A DNA stretch of 20,719 nt from DASPPF01 sp032906705 (GCA_032906705.1 JAJTZC010000022.1:1-20719), one strand, 5' to 3'. Numbered from the stretch's first letter, positions 1-7,821 are shown. The notes: a model not told the origin generated them from the sequence alone. Program-made: numbers and translations.

Positions 1-151
1 TCTTCTGGCACATTAACCCCCGTTTTCGGTGCTAGTTTGGCCTGGTACTCGTTTAGGAATTTCCGGTACGTGCTGCCAGTGGGCGGGGGGATTAGAGCTG
101 TGAACGCTTAAAGACTTGGATTCCAATGACGCCTCTCCACTCGGGATTCCA
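1..151. other. Left-edge intergenic stretch
   Basis: I see no convincing gene here. The short reading frames have no recognisable motifs and cross the upstream region of the membrane-protein gene that follows. A TATA-like gcttaaag lies at 106-113, about 42 nt before the ATG at 152, and is the best promoter candidate for that gene. The window edge cuts off whatever lies to the left. Confidence 0.4.
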
Positions 152-676
152 ATGATGGATCCAAAAACAAGGAACCTCTTTCGAATAATAGCCTGGGCGT
201 CCCTCGCCACGATAGTTGTCATCGTTCTGTACGGGATGGTCGAATCTCTGCTGACAACAGGGACGGGTCTGGCAATAGGAATCGTCCTGGTAAACGTCGA
301 ATGGCCATTGCCTTTCTTCGCAAAGCCTGTCTCTTACTTTTCAGTCGCCTGCGTGGCCCTCTTCTACTCTGGGCTGCGCCTCTGGGAGGAGCGCATCGCG
401 AAATGGCCCCAGAACGTCCTGAATTTCCTCCAGCTTCTCGGGTTTGTGGTGGCCTTTGCCTCGGCCTATGAAGTTCTCTACAATTTCATGATCTGGGGCG
501 CCTTCTTCAGCGTCCAGCTACTACAGGAGCACGTCACCAACCCGAGCTTCATCTCGGAGGGAATACCGATACCATGGAACCTCGATTTCGCGACAAAGGC
601 CTTCTCAGCCCTTTTCGTCATCAGCGGCTACTCGGTCTACTTCCTAAGAAGGATGAACAAGACCCATCTCATTTAG
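152..676 (+). CDS. Unrecognised multi-pass membrane protein (174 aa)
   Basis: I do not recognise a family. From the ATG at 152 the protein is 174 residues. It has hydrophobic segments near residues 12-31, 60-78, 92-125 (long enough for one or two spans) and 152-168, so about four to five membrane passes, and ends in a basic tail (RRMNK). An in-frame TTG at 116 would add 12 residues, but it lies only about 6 nt from the TATA-like gcttaaag at 106-113. The ATG at 152, with a short leader, fits that promoter better. The 3' end overlaps the convergent gene at 669-1031 by 8 bp. Coding status is supported by the long open frame and the patterned hydrophobicity. Function is unknown. Confidence 0.62.
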   Translation: MMDPKTRNLFRIIAWASLATIVVIVLYGMVESLLTTGTGLAIGIVLVNVEWPLPFFAKPVSYFSVACVALFYSGLRLWEERIAKWPQNVLNFLQLLGFVVAFASAYEVLYNFMIWGAFFSVQLLQEHVTNPSFISEGIPIPWNLDFATKAFSALFVISGYSVYFLRRMNKTHLI

Positions 677-1031
677 CGGGCCTGGCTGGAAGGCAAGCAT
701 AGGCAAGGTAGACGTGGCCCAGTCCTAGCAACACGAACGTGGCAACGGAGATGCCCGCTATGGCGCTGAACGCGCCCGCCAGCAGGGGAGTGGCGGCATA
801 GACCTGATAGGCGGAGAGGAAGAGCCCCATCATCGCTGAGGCCGTCGGCAGCGAAGCAGCCAGCCCAGAAGCAGGAGTGAACCTCAGCAACGCGCCGCTC
901 GCGCCGCAGGCCAGAACGGGCCACAGAACGAACGCCGAGCCAGTGAGCAAAGCCATGCCAAGCCAGATCAGTGCAAAAACGACGAAGACATAGGCCAGGT
1001 TACGCCTGACAAATGACGCTGCCGACTTCAT
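669..1031 (-). CDS. Unrecognised small membrane protein (120 aa)
   Basis: This protein of about 120 residues is almost entirely hydrophobic. Its likely spans are near residues 13-31, 33-48, 54-75 and 80-112, after a short basic start (MKSAASFVRRN). No enzyme motif is visible. The open frame continues upstream to 1322, but that part overlaps the start of the DNA polymerase gene and is not membrane-like. The ATG at 1031 is preferred because a TATA box (gcttatatc on this strand, 1055-1063) is centred 28 nt upstream, the spacing expected for a leaderless archaeal transcript. It is divergent from the polymerase and convergent with the membrane gene at 152-676. It could be a small transporter-like or membrane-organising protein, but I cannot assign it. 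Confidence 0.6.
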   Translation of the reverse strand: MKSAASFVRRNLAYVFVVFALIWLGMALLTGSAFVLWPVLACGASGALLRFTPASGLAASLPTASAMMGLFLSAYQVYAATPLLAGAFSAIAGISVATFVLLGLGHVYLAYACLPARPAK

Positions 1032-1054
1032 CTCCGCAGGCAAATCCGCGTCTC

Positions 1055-1063
1055 GATATAAGC
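1055..1063 (-). promoter_or_regulatory. TATA box for the 120-aa membrane protein
   Basis: On the minus strand this reads gcttatatc, centred about 28 nt upstream of the ATG at 1031. That is standard archaeal TATA spacing for a leaderless transcript. Confidence 0.5.
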
Positions 1064-1090
1064 TGTAAGTCCCGAGGCATTCGCGCGGTA

Positions 1091-1098
1091 TGCTTATC
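1091..1098 (+). promoter_or_regulatory. Putative TATA box for the DNA polymerase gene
   Basis: tgcttatc lies about 42 nt upstream of the ATG at 1137, which would give a leader of roughly 15 nt. It sits in the divergent intergenic region about 35 nt from the opposing TATA box. No Shine-Dalgarno site is seen before the ATG. Confidence 0.35.
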
Positions 1099-1136
1099 TG
1101 CCGTCGGTCGCCTTGTCCAACAACAGCCGAGCCATC

Positions 1137-3674
1137 ATGCAGACTCTTGTGCAGCGCAAGGACCTGGCGGATCGATTGTCGGAGGTCACGAAGCCGGTCT
1201 CCGACATGGACGAAGGGCTCCTCGCATCCGCTGTGTATGACGGGGACAGGCGGCTTGCTGTCCTGAAGTTCTACGACCAGAAGAGTGGTCGCTTTTGGCT
1301 CTGGAGGGACAACACCGGGCATAGGCCGTACTGCTATACTCGCCTGGGCATGGAAGAGCTGGCCGAAGTCCGGTCGAGGAAGGACGTCGTCGAGATCACA
1401 GAGGAAGAGAAGGCCGACCTCCTCAACGACACCCGGGTCAAGCTGAGGAAGATAATCGTGACCGACCCCCTAGCGATCGGCGGGGCGGCCACTAGCATCA
1501 GGGACCAGGTCAAGGTGTGGGAGGCCGACATCAAGTATTACGAGAACTACGCGTACGACAGGGGCCTCAGGATGGGCACGTACTACAAGGTCGCCAAGGG
1601 CGAGGTCGTCCCGCTGAGCAGACAGGTCCCGGAGAGGGTCGCAAAGTCGCTAGAGGAGATCCAGAGAAGGAATCCCCCAGAGTTCGCGCCGTACCTGAAG
1701 GAATGGGCGCAGCTCCTCGGTGCGCCCCTGGCTGACTTCAAGCGGATTGCACTGGACATTGAGGTGGCGAACGAGGAAGGGCGGATTCCCGACCCGGAGC
1801 AGCCAACTCAGGAAGTCATCTCCGTATCTTTCTTCAACGACCAGGAGAGGCTTGTCTACGCCCTGAAGAAAGACGGGCGCGACTCCGAGGGCGTGGAGGG
1901 ACTCGGGTTCACCGTTGAGCTCTTCGAAAAGGAGGTCGACCTCTTGAGAAGCGTCTTCGTCAAGATGATGGAGTATCCGGTGATGATTACATTCAACGGG
2001 GACAACTTCGACCTGCGCTACCTGAGGCACAGGGCGGAGAAGCTGGGCATCGGGGAAGATGAAGACCCCATCGAGCTCCAGCGGATCGAGTCCACAATAA
2101 AGCACGGCATCCACCTCGACATGTACAACTTCTTCAAGAACAGGTCAATCCAGGTCTACGCTTTCAGCAACAAGTATTCCGACTACACCCTGAACACGAT
2201 CTCAGAGGCGCTTCTTGGCAAGTCGAAGATGGAATTCGAAGGCAACATTGGCGATCTGCCGTTGCGGGAGCTCGTGAAGTACAACCTCAACGACTCGCAG
2301 CTGACTTACGAGCTGACGTCCATGGGCGACTCGGTGGTCATGAAGCTCCTCCTGGTCATAGCAAGGATAGGTAACATGCCGATGAACGATGTCGGGAGGC
2401 TGGGAGTCTCGAATTGGATTCGAAGCATGCTCTTCTTCGAGCACAGGAAGATGGGCGCGCTGATACCAAGGCAGGACGAACTCAGCGAAAAGGGCGGGGC
2501 TTCCTCCCAGGCAATAATCAAGGGCAAGAAGTACAAGGGGGGCCTGGTCATCGAGCCGAAGCCGGGAGTCTTCTTTGACGTCTCGGTCCTAGACTTCGCC
2601 AGCCTCTACCCGAGCCTGATCAAGGTCTACAACCTATCCTACGAGACCGTGAACTGTCCCCACGAAGAGTGCAGGACAAACACCGTGCCTGGGACCACGC
2701 ACTGGGTCTGCAAGAAGAGGAAGGGGATCAGCAGCCTGGTGATTGGGTCGCTTCGGGACCTGAGGGTCAACCATTACAAGCCCCTGACGAGGGACGCCAC
2801 CCTGACGAAGCAGGAGCGCGAGCTGTATGGCGTTGTAACGCAAGGCTTGAAGGTGATTCTCAACGCTTCCTATGGCACTTTCGGGTTCGAGACGTTTGCG
2901 CTATACTGCCTGCCTGTGGCTGAGGCAACGGCTGCGCTAGGGAGATATGCGATTACCAAGACAATCGAGAAGTGCGGGGAACTGGGAATCAAGGTCCTGT
3001 ACGGAGACACGGACAGCCTCTTCCTCCAGAACATCTCGAAGGACCAGATCTCAACAGTGACCAAGTGGGCCGATGGAGAACTCGGCGTCGAGCTCGACTT
3101 GGACAAGGTCTACAGGTACGTTGCCTTCAGCAGCCGAAAGAAGAACTATTTCGGGGTGCTCCCAGACGGGACTGCGGAGATACGGGGGCTGACAGGCAAG
3201 AAGAGTCAGACCCCCGAGTTCCTGAAACAGACCTTCTATCAGGCTCTGAGCTTCCTGAGCGAGGTGAAGAGCCCAGATGACTTCGAGAGGGCGAGGGCCA
3301 GCATCAAGGAGCTGTTGTCAAGCACAATCTCGAAGCTGAGGTCGAAGCAGGTACCAATCTCCGACCTCGCGTTCAACGTCATGATGGGCAAACCCACGCG
3401 CAAGTATGACGGGACCACGCCCCAGCACGTCAGGGCCGCCAAGCAACTGGAGGAAAGGGGCAGGGAGATAAAGGCGGGGGAGATAATCGCCTACGTGAAG
3501 ACAAAGAGTCCGCCCTACGTGAAGCCTGTCGAGCTGGCGAAGACCGAGGAGATCGACGCAGACAAGTATCTGGAATATGCGCGCTCAATGTTTGACCAGA
3601 TGCTCGACGCTCTGGACTTCAGTTTCGACGAGATAATGGGCGCGACGACGCTCGACTTTTTCTGGTCCTCATGA
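1137..3674 (+). CDS. polB: DNA polymerase I, family B (PolB)
   Basis: Replicative/repair-type family B DNA polymerase of 845 residues from the ATG at 1137; an in-frame TTG at 1113 would add eight. The proofreading exonuclease motifs are intact: Exo I with LDIEV near residue 207, Exo II with FNGDNFD near 285-292, and Exo III with YNLNDSQ near 380. The polymerase motifs are also intact: motif A with DFASLYPSL near 485, motif B with KVILNASYG near 571, and motif C with YGDTDS near 621. A Cys-rich insert after motif A (NCPHEEC, then HWVCKKRKG) resembles that of crenarchaeal and thaumarchaeal PolB enzymes. All catalytic acidic residues are present, so both activities should be functional. The length is typical. 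The gene appears monocistronic with a divergent promoter to its left. Confidence 0.97.
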   Translation: MQTLVQRKDLADRLSEVTKPVSDMDEGLLASAVYDGDRRLAVLKFYDQKSGRFWLWRDNTGHRPYCYTRLGMEELAEVRSRKDVVEITEEEKADLLNDTRVKLRKIIVTDPLAIGGAATSIRDQVKVWEADIKYYENYAYDRGLRMGTYYKVAKGEVVPLSRQVPERVAKSLEEIQRRNPPEFAPYLKEWAQLLGAPLADFKRIALDIEVANEEGRIPDPEQPTQEVISVSFFNDQERLVYALKKDGRDSEGVEGLGFTVELFEKEVDLLRSVFVKMMEYPVMITFNGDNFDLRYLRHRAEKLGIGEDEDPIELQRIESTIKHGIHLDMYNFFKNRSIQVYAFSNKYSDYTLNTISEALLGKSKMEFEGNIGDLPLRELVKYNLNDSQLTYELTSMGDSVVMKLLLVIARIGNMPMNDVGRLGVSNWIRSMLFFEHRKMGALIPRQDELSEKGGASSQAIIKGKKYKGGLVIEPKPGVFFDVSVLDFASLYPSLIKVYNLSYETVNCPHEECRTNTVPGTTHWVCKKRKGISSLVIGSLRDLRVNHYKPLTRDATLTKQERELYGVVTQGLKVILNASYGTFGFETFALYCLPVAEATAALGRYAITKTIEKCGELGIKVLYGDTDSLFLQNISKDQISTVTKWADGELGVELDLDKVYRYVAFSSRKKNYFGVLPDGTAEIRGLTGKKSQTPEFLKQTFYQALSFLSEVKSPDDFERARASIKELLSSTISKLRSKQVPISDLAFNVMMGKPTRKYDGTTPQHVRAAKQLEERGREIKAGEIIAYVKTKSPPYVKPVELAKTEEIDADKYLEYARSMFDQMLDALDFSFDEIMGATTLDFFWSS

Positions 3675-3726
3675 CACATTTGGAAAGATACTCGGGCAGT
3701 TCTACAGACGAGACCAAGCAAAGTTC

Positions 3727-3734
3727 CTTTAGAC
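3727..3734 (+). promoter_or_regulatory. Putative TATA box for the zinc-ribbon gene
   Basis: cctttaga is centred about 29 nt upstream of the ATG at 3759, the spacing seen for several other starts in this window. The element is a weak match to an archaeal TATA box. Confidence 0.3.
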
Positions 3735-3758
3735 CAGCCCGCTAAACCTACGAAGACC

Positions 3759-3893
3759 ATGACGCAAAGCAAGGCCAGTCTAAGGGCGTGTTCGAATTGC
3801 GGAATCGTCTCTACCGAGAACTCAAAGAGAGGGGCATTCGGCAAGTGTCCCAATTGTGTGAGCTCCGCGATTGAGCCGATTGAAGACCTGTAA
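3759..3893 (+). CDS. Small zinc-ribbon protein (44 aa)
   Basis: The frame gives 44 residues with two Cys pairs, CSNC at residues 11-14 and CPNC at about 30-33, separated by a loop of about 15 residues. This is a classic four-Cys zinc ribbon. The overall layout recalls small archaeal Spt4/RpoE2-like or orphan zinc-ribbon proteins. It lacks enough sequence after the second pair to be called Spt4 with confidence. The acidic C-terminus (IEPIEDL) follows directly. A TATA-like element sits 29 nt upstream of the ATG, suggesting independent leaderless transcription between the polymerase and the polyamine genes. Function is inferred only as nucleic-acid or protein binding. Confidence 0.66.
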   Translation: MTQSKASLRACSNCGIVSTENSKRGAFGKCPNCVSSAIEPIEDL

Positions 3894-3994
3894 ATCCAAT
3901 GAGTCTTGACAGGGGTCAGAATCGCCCGTAGACCTTACAGAATCCAACGCACGCAAACTATTTCACCACGGCGCTGACAGCGCGGGCGAACCGC
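3894..3994. other. Intergenic region upstream of aguB, with small inverted repeat
   Basis: This 101-bp gap has an A/T-rich stretch (aactattt, 3956-3963) about 35 nt before the aguB ATG that may act as a TATA box. A perfect 5-bp inverted repeat, GCGCT-gac-AGCGC, lies at 3971-3983, 11 nt before the start codon. I see no Shine-Dalgarno site. Confidence 0.35.
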
Positions 3995-4843
3995 ATGAAA
4001 GCTCCCGCGAAGGAGGTCACTCTCGGCTTGGTGCAGATGGCCATGACTTCGGACCGAGACGAAAACCTCGAGAAGGCAGTCAAGATGATAGGCGAGGCGT
4101 CGACCAAGGGAGCGAACGTAATCTGCCTGCCAGAGCTCTTCACTTCACTATACTTCCCCCAGTATGAGGCGGGAAGGGGCGAACCAGAACCGATTCCAGG
4201 CCCGACCAGCAGGGCGCTTTCAAAGGCGGCGTCGAAGTCCCGAGCAGTCTTGGTCGGCGGCACGATACATGAGAAATCCGCAGGGAGGTCCTATAACACC
4301 TCAGTCGTCTTTGATCAGGAGGGTAGAACCCTCGCAAGGTACAGGAAGGTGCACGTGCCGCAGGATTCGCACTACTTCGAGAAGAACTACTTTTCTTCAG
4401 GAAGAGGCTACGCGGTGGCCGACGCTTCATGCGGGAAGATTGGCCCCCTCATCTGCTTCGACCAATGGTATCCCGAACCTGCGCGAATCTGCAGGTTGCG
4501 CGGGGCTCAGATGCTCTTCTATCCGACTGCCATAGGATGGGTGAGGGGAGTCGAACCGGTCGAGGGCGATTGGCAGGAGTCGTGGGAGGCTGTCCAGCGG
4601 GGCCACGCAATCGCCAACAGCGTGGTCGTTTGCGCAGTGAACAGGGCGGGTACCGAAGGCGACATGACATTCTGGGGAGGCTCCTTTGTGGTCGACCAGT
4701 TCGGGAAGGTCATCCTACGTGCAGGAGCCGAGGAGGGCGTCTTCGTTGCTACGTGTAACCTGTCCCTCGGGGAGGAGGTTGAGGAGGGCTGGGGCTTCAT
4801 GCGGAACAGAAGGCCGTCAACCTATAAGCCCATCTCGGAGTAG
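3995..4843 (+). CDS. aguB: N-carbamoylputrescine amidase (carbon-nitrogen hydrolase)
   Basis: Nitrilase-superfamily hydrolase of 282 residues, predicted to split N-carbamoylputrescine into putrescine, CO2 and ammonia in the cytoplasm. The Glu-Lys-Cys triad is visible: E47 in CLPELF, K118 in YRKVHVPQD and C154 in LICFDQWYPE. The CFDQWYPE context, the YFEKNYF segment and the end of the protein (GFMRNRRPSTYKPI) match the AguB group rather than generic amidases. The length is typical. The next gene, 7 nt downstream, is agmatine deiminase, which supplies exactly this substrate; this makes the assignment strong. The ATG at 3995 is chosen because the family N-terminus (VTLGLVQMAM) begins just after it. 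A possible weak TATA box lies about 35 nt upstream. Confidence 0.93.
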   Translation: MKAPAKEVTLGLVQMAMTSDRDENLEKAVKMIGEASTKGANVICLPELFTSLYFPQYEAGRGEPEPIPGPTSRALSKAASKSRAVLVGGTIHEKSAGRSYNTSVVFDQEGRTLARYRKVHVPQDSHYFEKNYFSSGRGYAVADASCGKIGPLICFDQWYPEPARICRLRGAQMLFYPTAIGWVRGVEPVEGDWQESWEAVQRGHAIANSVVVCAVNRAGTEGDMTFWGGSFVVDQFGKVILRAGAEEGVFVATCNLSLGEEVEEGWGFMRNRRPSTYKPISE

Positions 4844-4850
4844 TCGCGAG

Positions 4851-5879
4851 ATGACGCAGACACCCTTCAGCATGGGCTACCGGATGCCCGCAGAATGGGA
4901 GAAGCACGAGGGAACGTGGTTGGTATGGCCGAAGAATCTGGACACGTTCGCCGAGGAAGGTATTGGACGCGTTCGCATGACGTACGTCAAGTTCATTGAA
5001 GCGCTGGGCAAAGGTGAGACGGTTCACCTGCTCGTGGACGACGACGCGACGAAGCGGGCTGTGGTCTCCGCAGTCGGCTCGGGAAACAGGTTGGTTTTCC
5101 ACGCGATCAGGTCCGCAGACGTATGGATCAGGGACTACGGACCCATCTTCGTCAGGAACGGGGAGGTAGCGTTGACCAAGTGGGTCTTCAATTCATGGGG
5201 TAACAGGTATGACGACCTCAGACCGGACAACGAGACGGGACTGGAGGTGGCCCGCACGACAGGCCTCAGAGTGTTCGAGACAGGCCGTGTCTTGGAAGGA
5301 GGCTCCGTTGACGCAAACGGCGCTGGAACGCTCCTTACGACTACGCAGTGCCTGATGAACCAGAACAGGAACCCTGGTCTGACCCGGGAACAAGTCGAGG
5401 CCGTGCTGAGGGATCATCTAGGTGCCACCAAGGTCATCTGGCTCGAGAGCGGGATACTCGGCGACGATACAGACGGACACGTCGACGACATTGCAAGGTT
5501 CGTGGCACCACACACTGTGGTGTGCATGGTCGAGAAAGACCGCGACGACCCCAACCACGAGCCGCTCGCCGCCAACCTCGAGGTGCTGAGAAGCTCTACG
5601 ACCGCCGACGGTCGCCGACTGAAGGTCGTTCCAATCGACATGCCCAGCCCCTTTGAGAGCGAGGATGGGAGGCTCCCCGCAAGCTACGCCAACTTCTACG
5701 TAGGGAATGAGGTGGTCCTGGTGCCGACATTCGCGGACCCCAACGACAGGAAGGCCGTGTCGTCGCTCTCGAAGCTGTTCCCCGAAAGGAAGGTGTTGGG
5801 GGTCGATTGCAGAGACCTCGTTCGGGGGTTCGGCGCGATTCACTGTGTGACGCAGCAGCAGCCTACCGGCCGTCAGTAG
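4851..5879 (+). CDS. aguA: Agmatine deiminase
   Basis: Guanidino-group-modifying enzyme of the peptidylarginine deiminase superfamily, 342 residues. It converts agmatine to N-carbamoylputrescine and ammonia. Visible features are the N-terminal MPAEWEKHEGTWLVWP block, WIRDYGP near residue 91-97, the DGHVDDIARF block near 207 (His and Asp of the active site), and the C-terminal nucleophile C332 in IHCVTQQQP. The open frame extends upstream into aguB. The ATG at 4851 is chosen because the conserved family N-terminus starts there and the aguB stop is only 7 nt away. GGAG at 4837-4840 is a rather distant Shine-Dalgarno candidate. Its stop is only 3 bp from the stop of the convergent thrS gene. The pair forms a two-step putrescine operon. 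Confidence 0.95.
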   Translation: MTQTPFSMGYRMPAEWEKHEGTWLVWPKNLDTFAEEGIGRVRMTYVKFIEALGKGETVHLLVDDDATKRAVVSAVGSGNRLVFHAIRSADVWIRDYGPIFVRNGEVALTKWVFNSWGNRYDDLRPDNETGLEVARTTGLRVFETGRVLEGGSVDANGAGTLLTTTQCLMNQNRNPGLTREQVEAVLRDHLGATKVIWLESGILGDDTDGHVDDIARFVAPHTVVCMVEKDRDDPNHEPLAANLEVLRSSTTADGRRLKVVPIDMPSPFESEDGRLPASYANFYVGNEVVLVPTFADPNDRKAVSSLSKLFPERKVLGVDCRDLVRGFGAIHCVTQQQPTGRQ

Positions 5880-5882
5880 AAC

Positions 5883-7577
5883 CTATTCGAAGGCCGCGGC
5901 CTTCTGTCCGACCTCTGAAATGAAGCTCTCGAGCTTCATGCCGAAGGTCTGTTCCCCGGACCGTTTCCTGACTGAGACTGTCTGGGTATCCTCCTCCTTC
6001 TTTCCGATGACGAGCATGTAGGGGATCTTCAGGAGCTGGGCGCTCCTTATCTTCGCTCCCATGGTCCCGCTGTCGAAATCGCCTTCGGCCCGTATGCCTT
6101 CCGCAGTCAGCGACGATAGAACCTTCTCTGAGTAACCTCTATGTTCGTCCGAAATCGGGATGACCTTGGCTTGAACCGGCGAGAGCCAAACTGGGAGTGC
6201 TCCCTTGTAGTGCTCAAGCATTATCCCGATGAACCGCTCCAACGAGCCGATTATCGTTCTGTGGAGGACGATGGGTGTGTGCTCTTTCCCGTCAGACGCG
6301 GTGTACGAGAGCCTGAAGCGCTTCGGCATCTGCAAGTCGAGCTGGAAGGTTCCGCACTGCCACTCCCGTCCGAGCGAGTCCTTGATGTCGACGTCGATCT
6401 TGGGCGCATAGAAGTTGCCTTCCTTCTCCTTGATTTCGTAGGGCATCCCCATCCCCTTCACGACGCGTACGAGGGTGTTCGTAGCTCTCTCCCACTCCTC
6501 GTCGCTGCCCATCGATTCATCGGGTCTGGTTGAAATCTTGACCTTGTACTCGAGGTGGAATATGCCGTAGACTCTTTTCATGAGGTCTAGCAAGCCAACC
6601 AGTTCCTTCTCCGCCTGTTCCTCCGTTGCGATGATGTGTGCGTCGTCCTGGGTGAGCACCTTCACCCTGAAGAGTCCGCTGGCAACGCCGCTCAGTTCGT
6701 TCCTGTATAACGGGTCAAAGATTGCATACCGGACAGGCAGGTCGCGGAAGCTCCATTTTCGAGACTTGTATATCAGGAAGGTCGACGGACAGTTCATGGG
6801 TTTCAAGCCGAACTCCTCGTCGCCGAGGCTCGTGAGGAACATGTTGTCCCGGTAGTGCTCGGAGTGCCCACTCACCCTCCACAGCGTCATGTTGGCCAGC
6901 GCCGGGCTGCTTACCTCGATATACCCCCGTTCAGCGAGCTCGGCTCGGAGGAAGCCCGTCAGCAAGTTCCAAAGCTTCAGACCCTTGTCGTGCCAGTAGA
7001 CCATCCCTGGCGATGGTTCTTGGAAGCTGAAGAGGTCCTGCCGTTCCCCGATCACCCTGTGGTCAGTCTCGGGGAGGCTGCCAAAGTCGCTCTTCCTTAT
7101 CCTGGCCAATAGCTCGCCTTCCGAGGGCTCCCTCCTCTGCTTGGGCTGCTGGATTGCAGGCTGCGCCGTGTGAGTGTACGTCCTCGACATTTCCGCAAGC
7201 GGGTGTCCCTTCACCTTCAGTTGGAGGGCTTTGTTCCAGCCGAAGGGCGCCCGCATGACCTGGAGGCCAGCCAGCCTTGCCTGTTCATCCATCTTCAGCA
7301 GTACCGGAAGCGCTGCCGCTGGCTTTGCGAGGTTTTGAGACAAGTGGGCGAAAGGGTAGATCATCAGCCTCTTCGTGCCAAGCTTGGCAAGGAATGCCTT
7401 TGCTTCGTCAATTGCTTTCGCCGACAGCTCGGCGTCGTCTCCCTCCTCGATTGCTGTGAATAGGACAACAAGCTCCGCCTCCCGCACCTCTTTCTGAGCT
7501 GCTTCCTCAGCCCCCGCGATCTCCTTCTGGATGGGCTTGTATTCTATGAAATCAACATGCATCTGTAGTATCTTCAA
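5883..7577 (-). CDS. thrS: Threonyl-tRNA synthetase, archaeal type with N-terminal editing domain
   Basis: Class II synthetase charging tRNA-Thr, 564 residues from the TTG at 7577. Residues 1 to about 135 form the archaeal D-aminoacyl-tRNA-deacylase-like editing domain (YPFAHLS near 74-80; RAPFGWNKA near 109-117; GHPLAE near 124-129). The catalytic core follows, with motif 2 (YRNELSG) near 291-297 and motif 3 (LHRTIIGSLERF) near 438. Putative zinc ligands are C263, H314 and H439. The anticodon-binding domain starts near 465. The TTG start reproduces the family N-terminus MKILQMHVD; a later ATG at 7562 would cut into it. Oddity: the residue before the editing-domain lysine is Asn (N115), where the Pyrococcus abyssi enzyme has Tyr120. 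The gene lies 16 nt after the small Cys/His protein and is probably cotranscribed with it. Confidence 0.96.
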   Translation of the reverse strand: MKILQMHVDFIEYKPIQKEIAGAEEAAQKEVREAELVVLFTAIEEGDDAELSAKAIDEAKAFLAKLGTKRLMIYPFAHLSQNLAKPAAALPVLLKMDEQARLAGLQVMRAPFGWNKALQLKVKGHPLAEMSRTYTHTAQPAIQQPKQRREPSEGELLARIRKSDFGSLPETDHRVIGERQDLFSFQEPSPGMVYWHDKGLKLWNLLTGFLRAELAERGYIEVSSPALANMTLWRVSGHSEHYRDNMFLTSLGDEEFGLKPMNCPSTFLIYKSRKWSFRDLPVRYAIFDPLYRNELSGVASGLFRVKVLTQDDAHIIATEEQAEKELVGLLDLMKRVYGIFHLEYKVKISTRPDESMGSDEEWERATNTLVRVVKGMGMPYEIKEKEGNFYAPKIDVDIKDSLGREWQCGTFQLDLQMPKRFRLSYTASDGKEHTPIVLHRTIIGSLERFIGIMLEHYKGALPVWLSPVQAKVIPISDEHRGYSEKVLSSLTAEGIRAEGDFDSGTMGAKIRSAQLLKIPYMLVIGKKEEDTQTVSVRKRSGEQTFGMKLESFISEVGQKAAAFE

Positions 7578-7593
7578 TCCGAACCCGCCCCCG

Positions 7594-7797
7594 TTACCAT
7601 CTTGCCCGTTCCAGTGACTTTGACTTTTTGGTCGCCTTCTTCCACGTCTTGTAGTGCTCGTGACACATGAAGACCCGTCTCCCCTCACCGCCTGCGGTGA
7701 GTCCGCTTCCCGAAAGCTGCTGGCGGCTCAGCGAACGCTCCGCCTTGTTGGGACATCCAGTGATGTTGCAGCCAGCCCCTTTGTCGATGCGGCCCAT
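7594..7797 (-). CDS. Small putative zinc-binding protein upstream of thrS (67 aa)
   Basis: A basic 67-residue protein with a likely metal site: C10 and C15 (CNITGC) near the N-terminus, then C45 and H48 (FMCHEHYK). A strongly basic tail follows (KKATKKSK). The layout resembles conserved small hypothetical proteins that I recall from thaumarchaeal genomes, but I cannot name a function. The ATG at 7797 is chosen over an upstream in-frame start because a perfect TATATATA box is centred 28.5 nt before it. Its stop is 16 nt before the thrS start, so the two genes very likely share a transcript. The basic charge and the neighbouring tRNA synthetase suggest RNA or ribosome association, which is inference only. 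Confidence 0.75.
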   Translation of the reverse strand: MGRIDKGAGCNITGCPNKAERSLSRQQLSGSGLTAGGEGRRVFMCHEHYKTWKKATKKSKSLERARW

Positions 7798-7821
7798 TTT
7801 GGCGCCACGAGGCCGTCTCAG

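Noticed and set aside
1032..1322. N-terminal extension of the 120-aa membrane protein to 217 aa
   Set aside because: The extra part lies antisense to the start of polB, is not membrane-like, and would bypass the TATA box at 1055-1063.
1650..2114. Minus-strand frame of 154 codons inside polB
   Set aside because: It mirrors the polymerase exonuclease region with no motif of its own.
4686..4850. Extension of agmatine deiminase upstream into aguB
   Set aside because: The upstream residues overlap the end of aguB in another frame and are unlike the family; the conserved N-terminus starts after the ATG at 4851.
7578..7688. Extension of ThrRS by 37 residues to an upstream start
   Set aside because: The extension is Arg/Gly-rich, overlaps the Cys/His gene in another frame, and lies outside the conserved ThrRS N-terminus.
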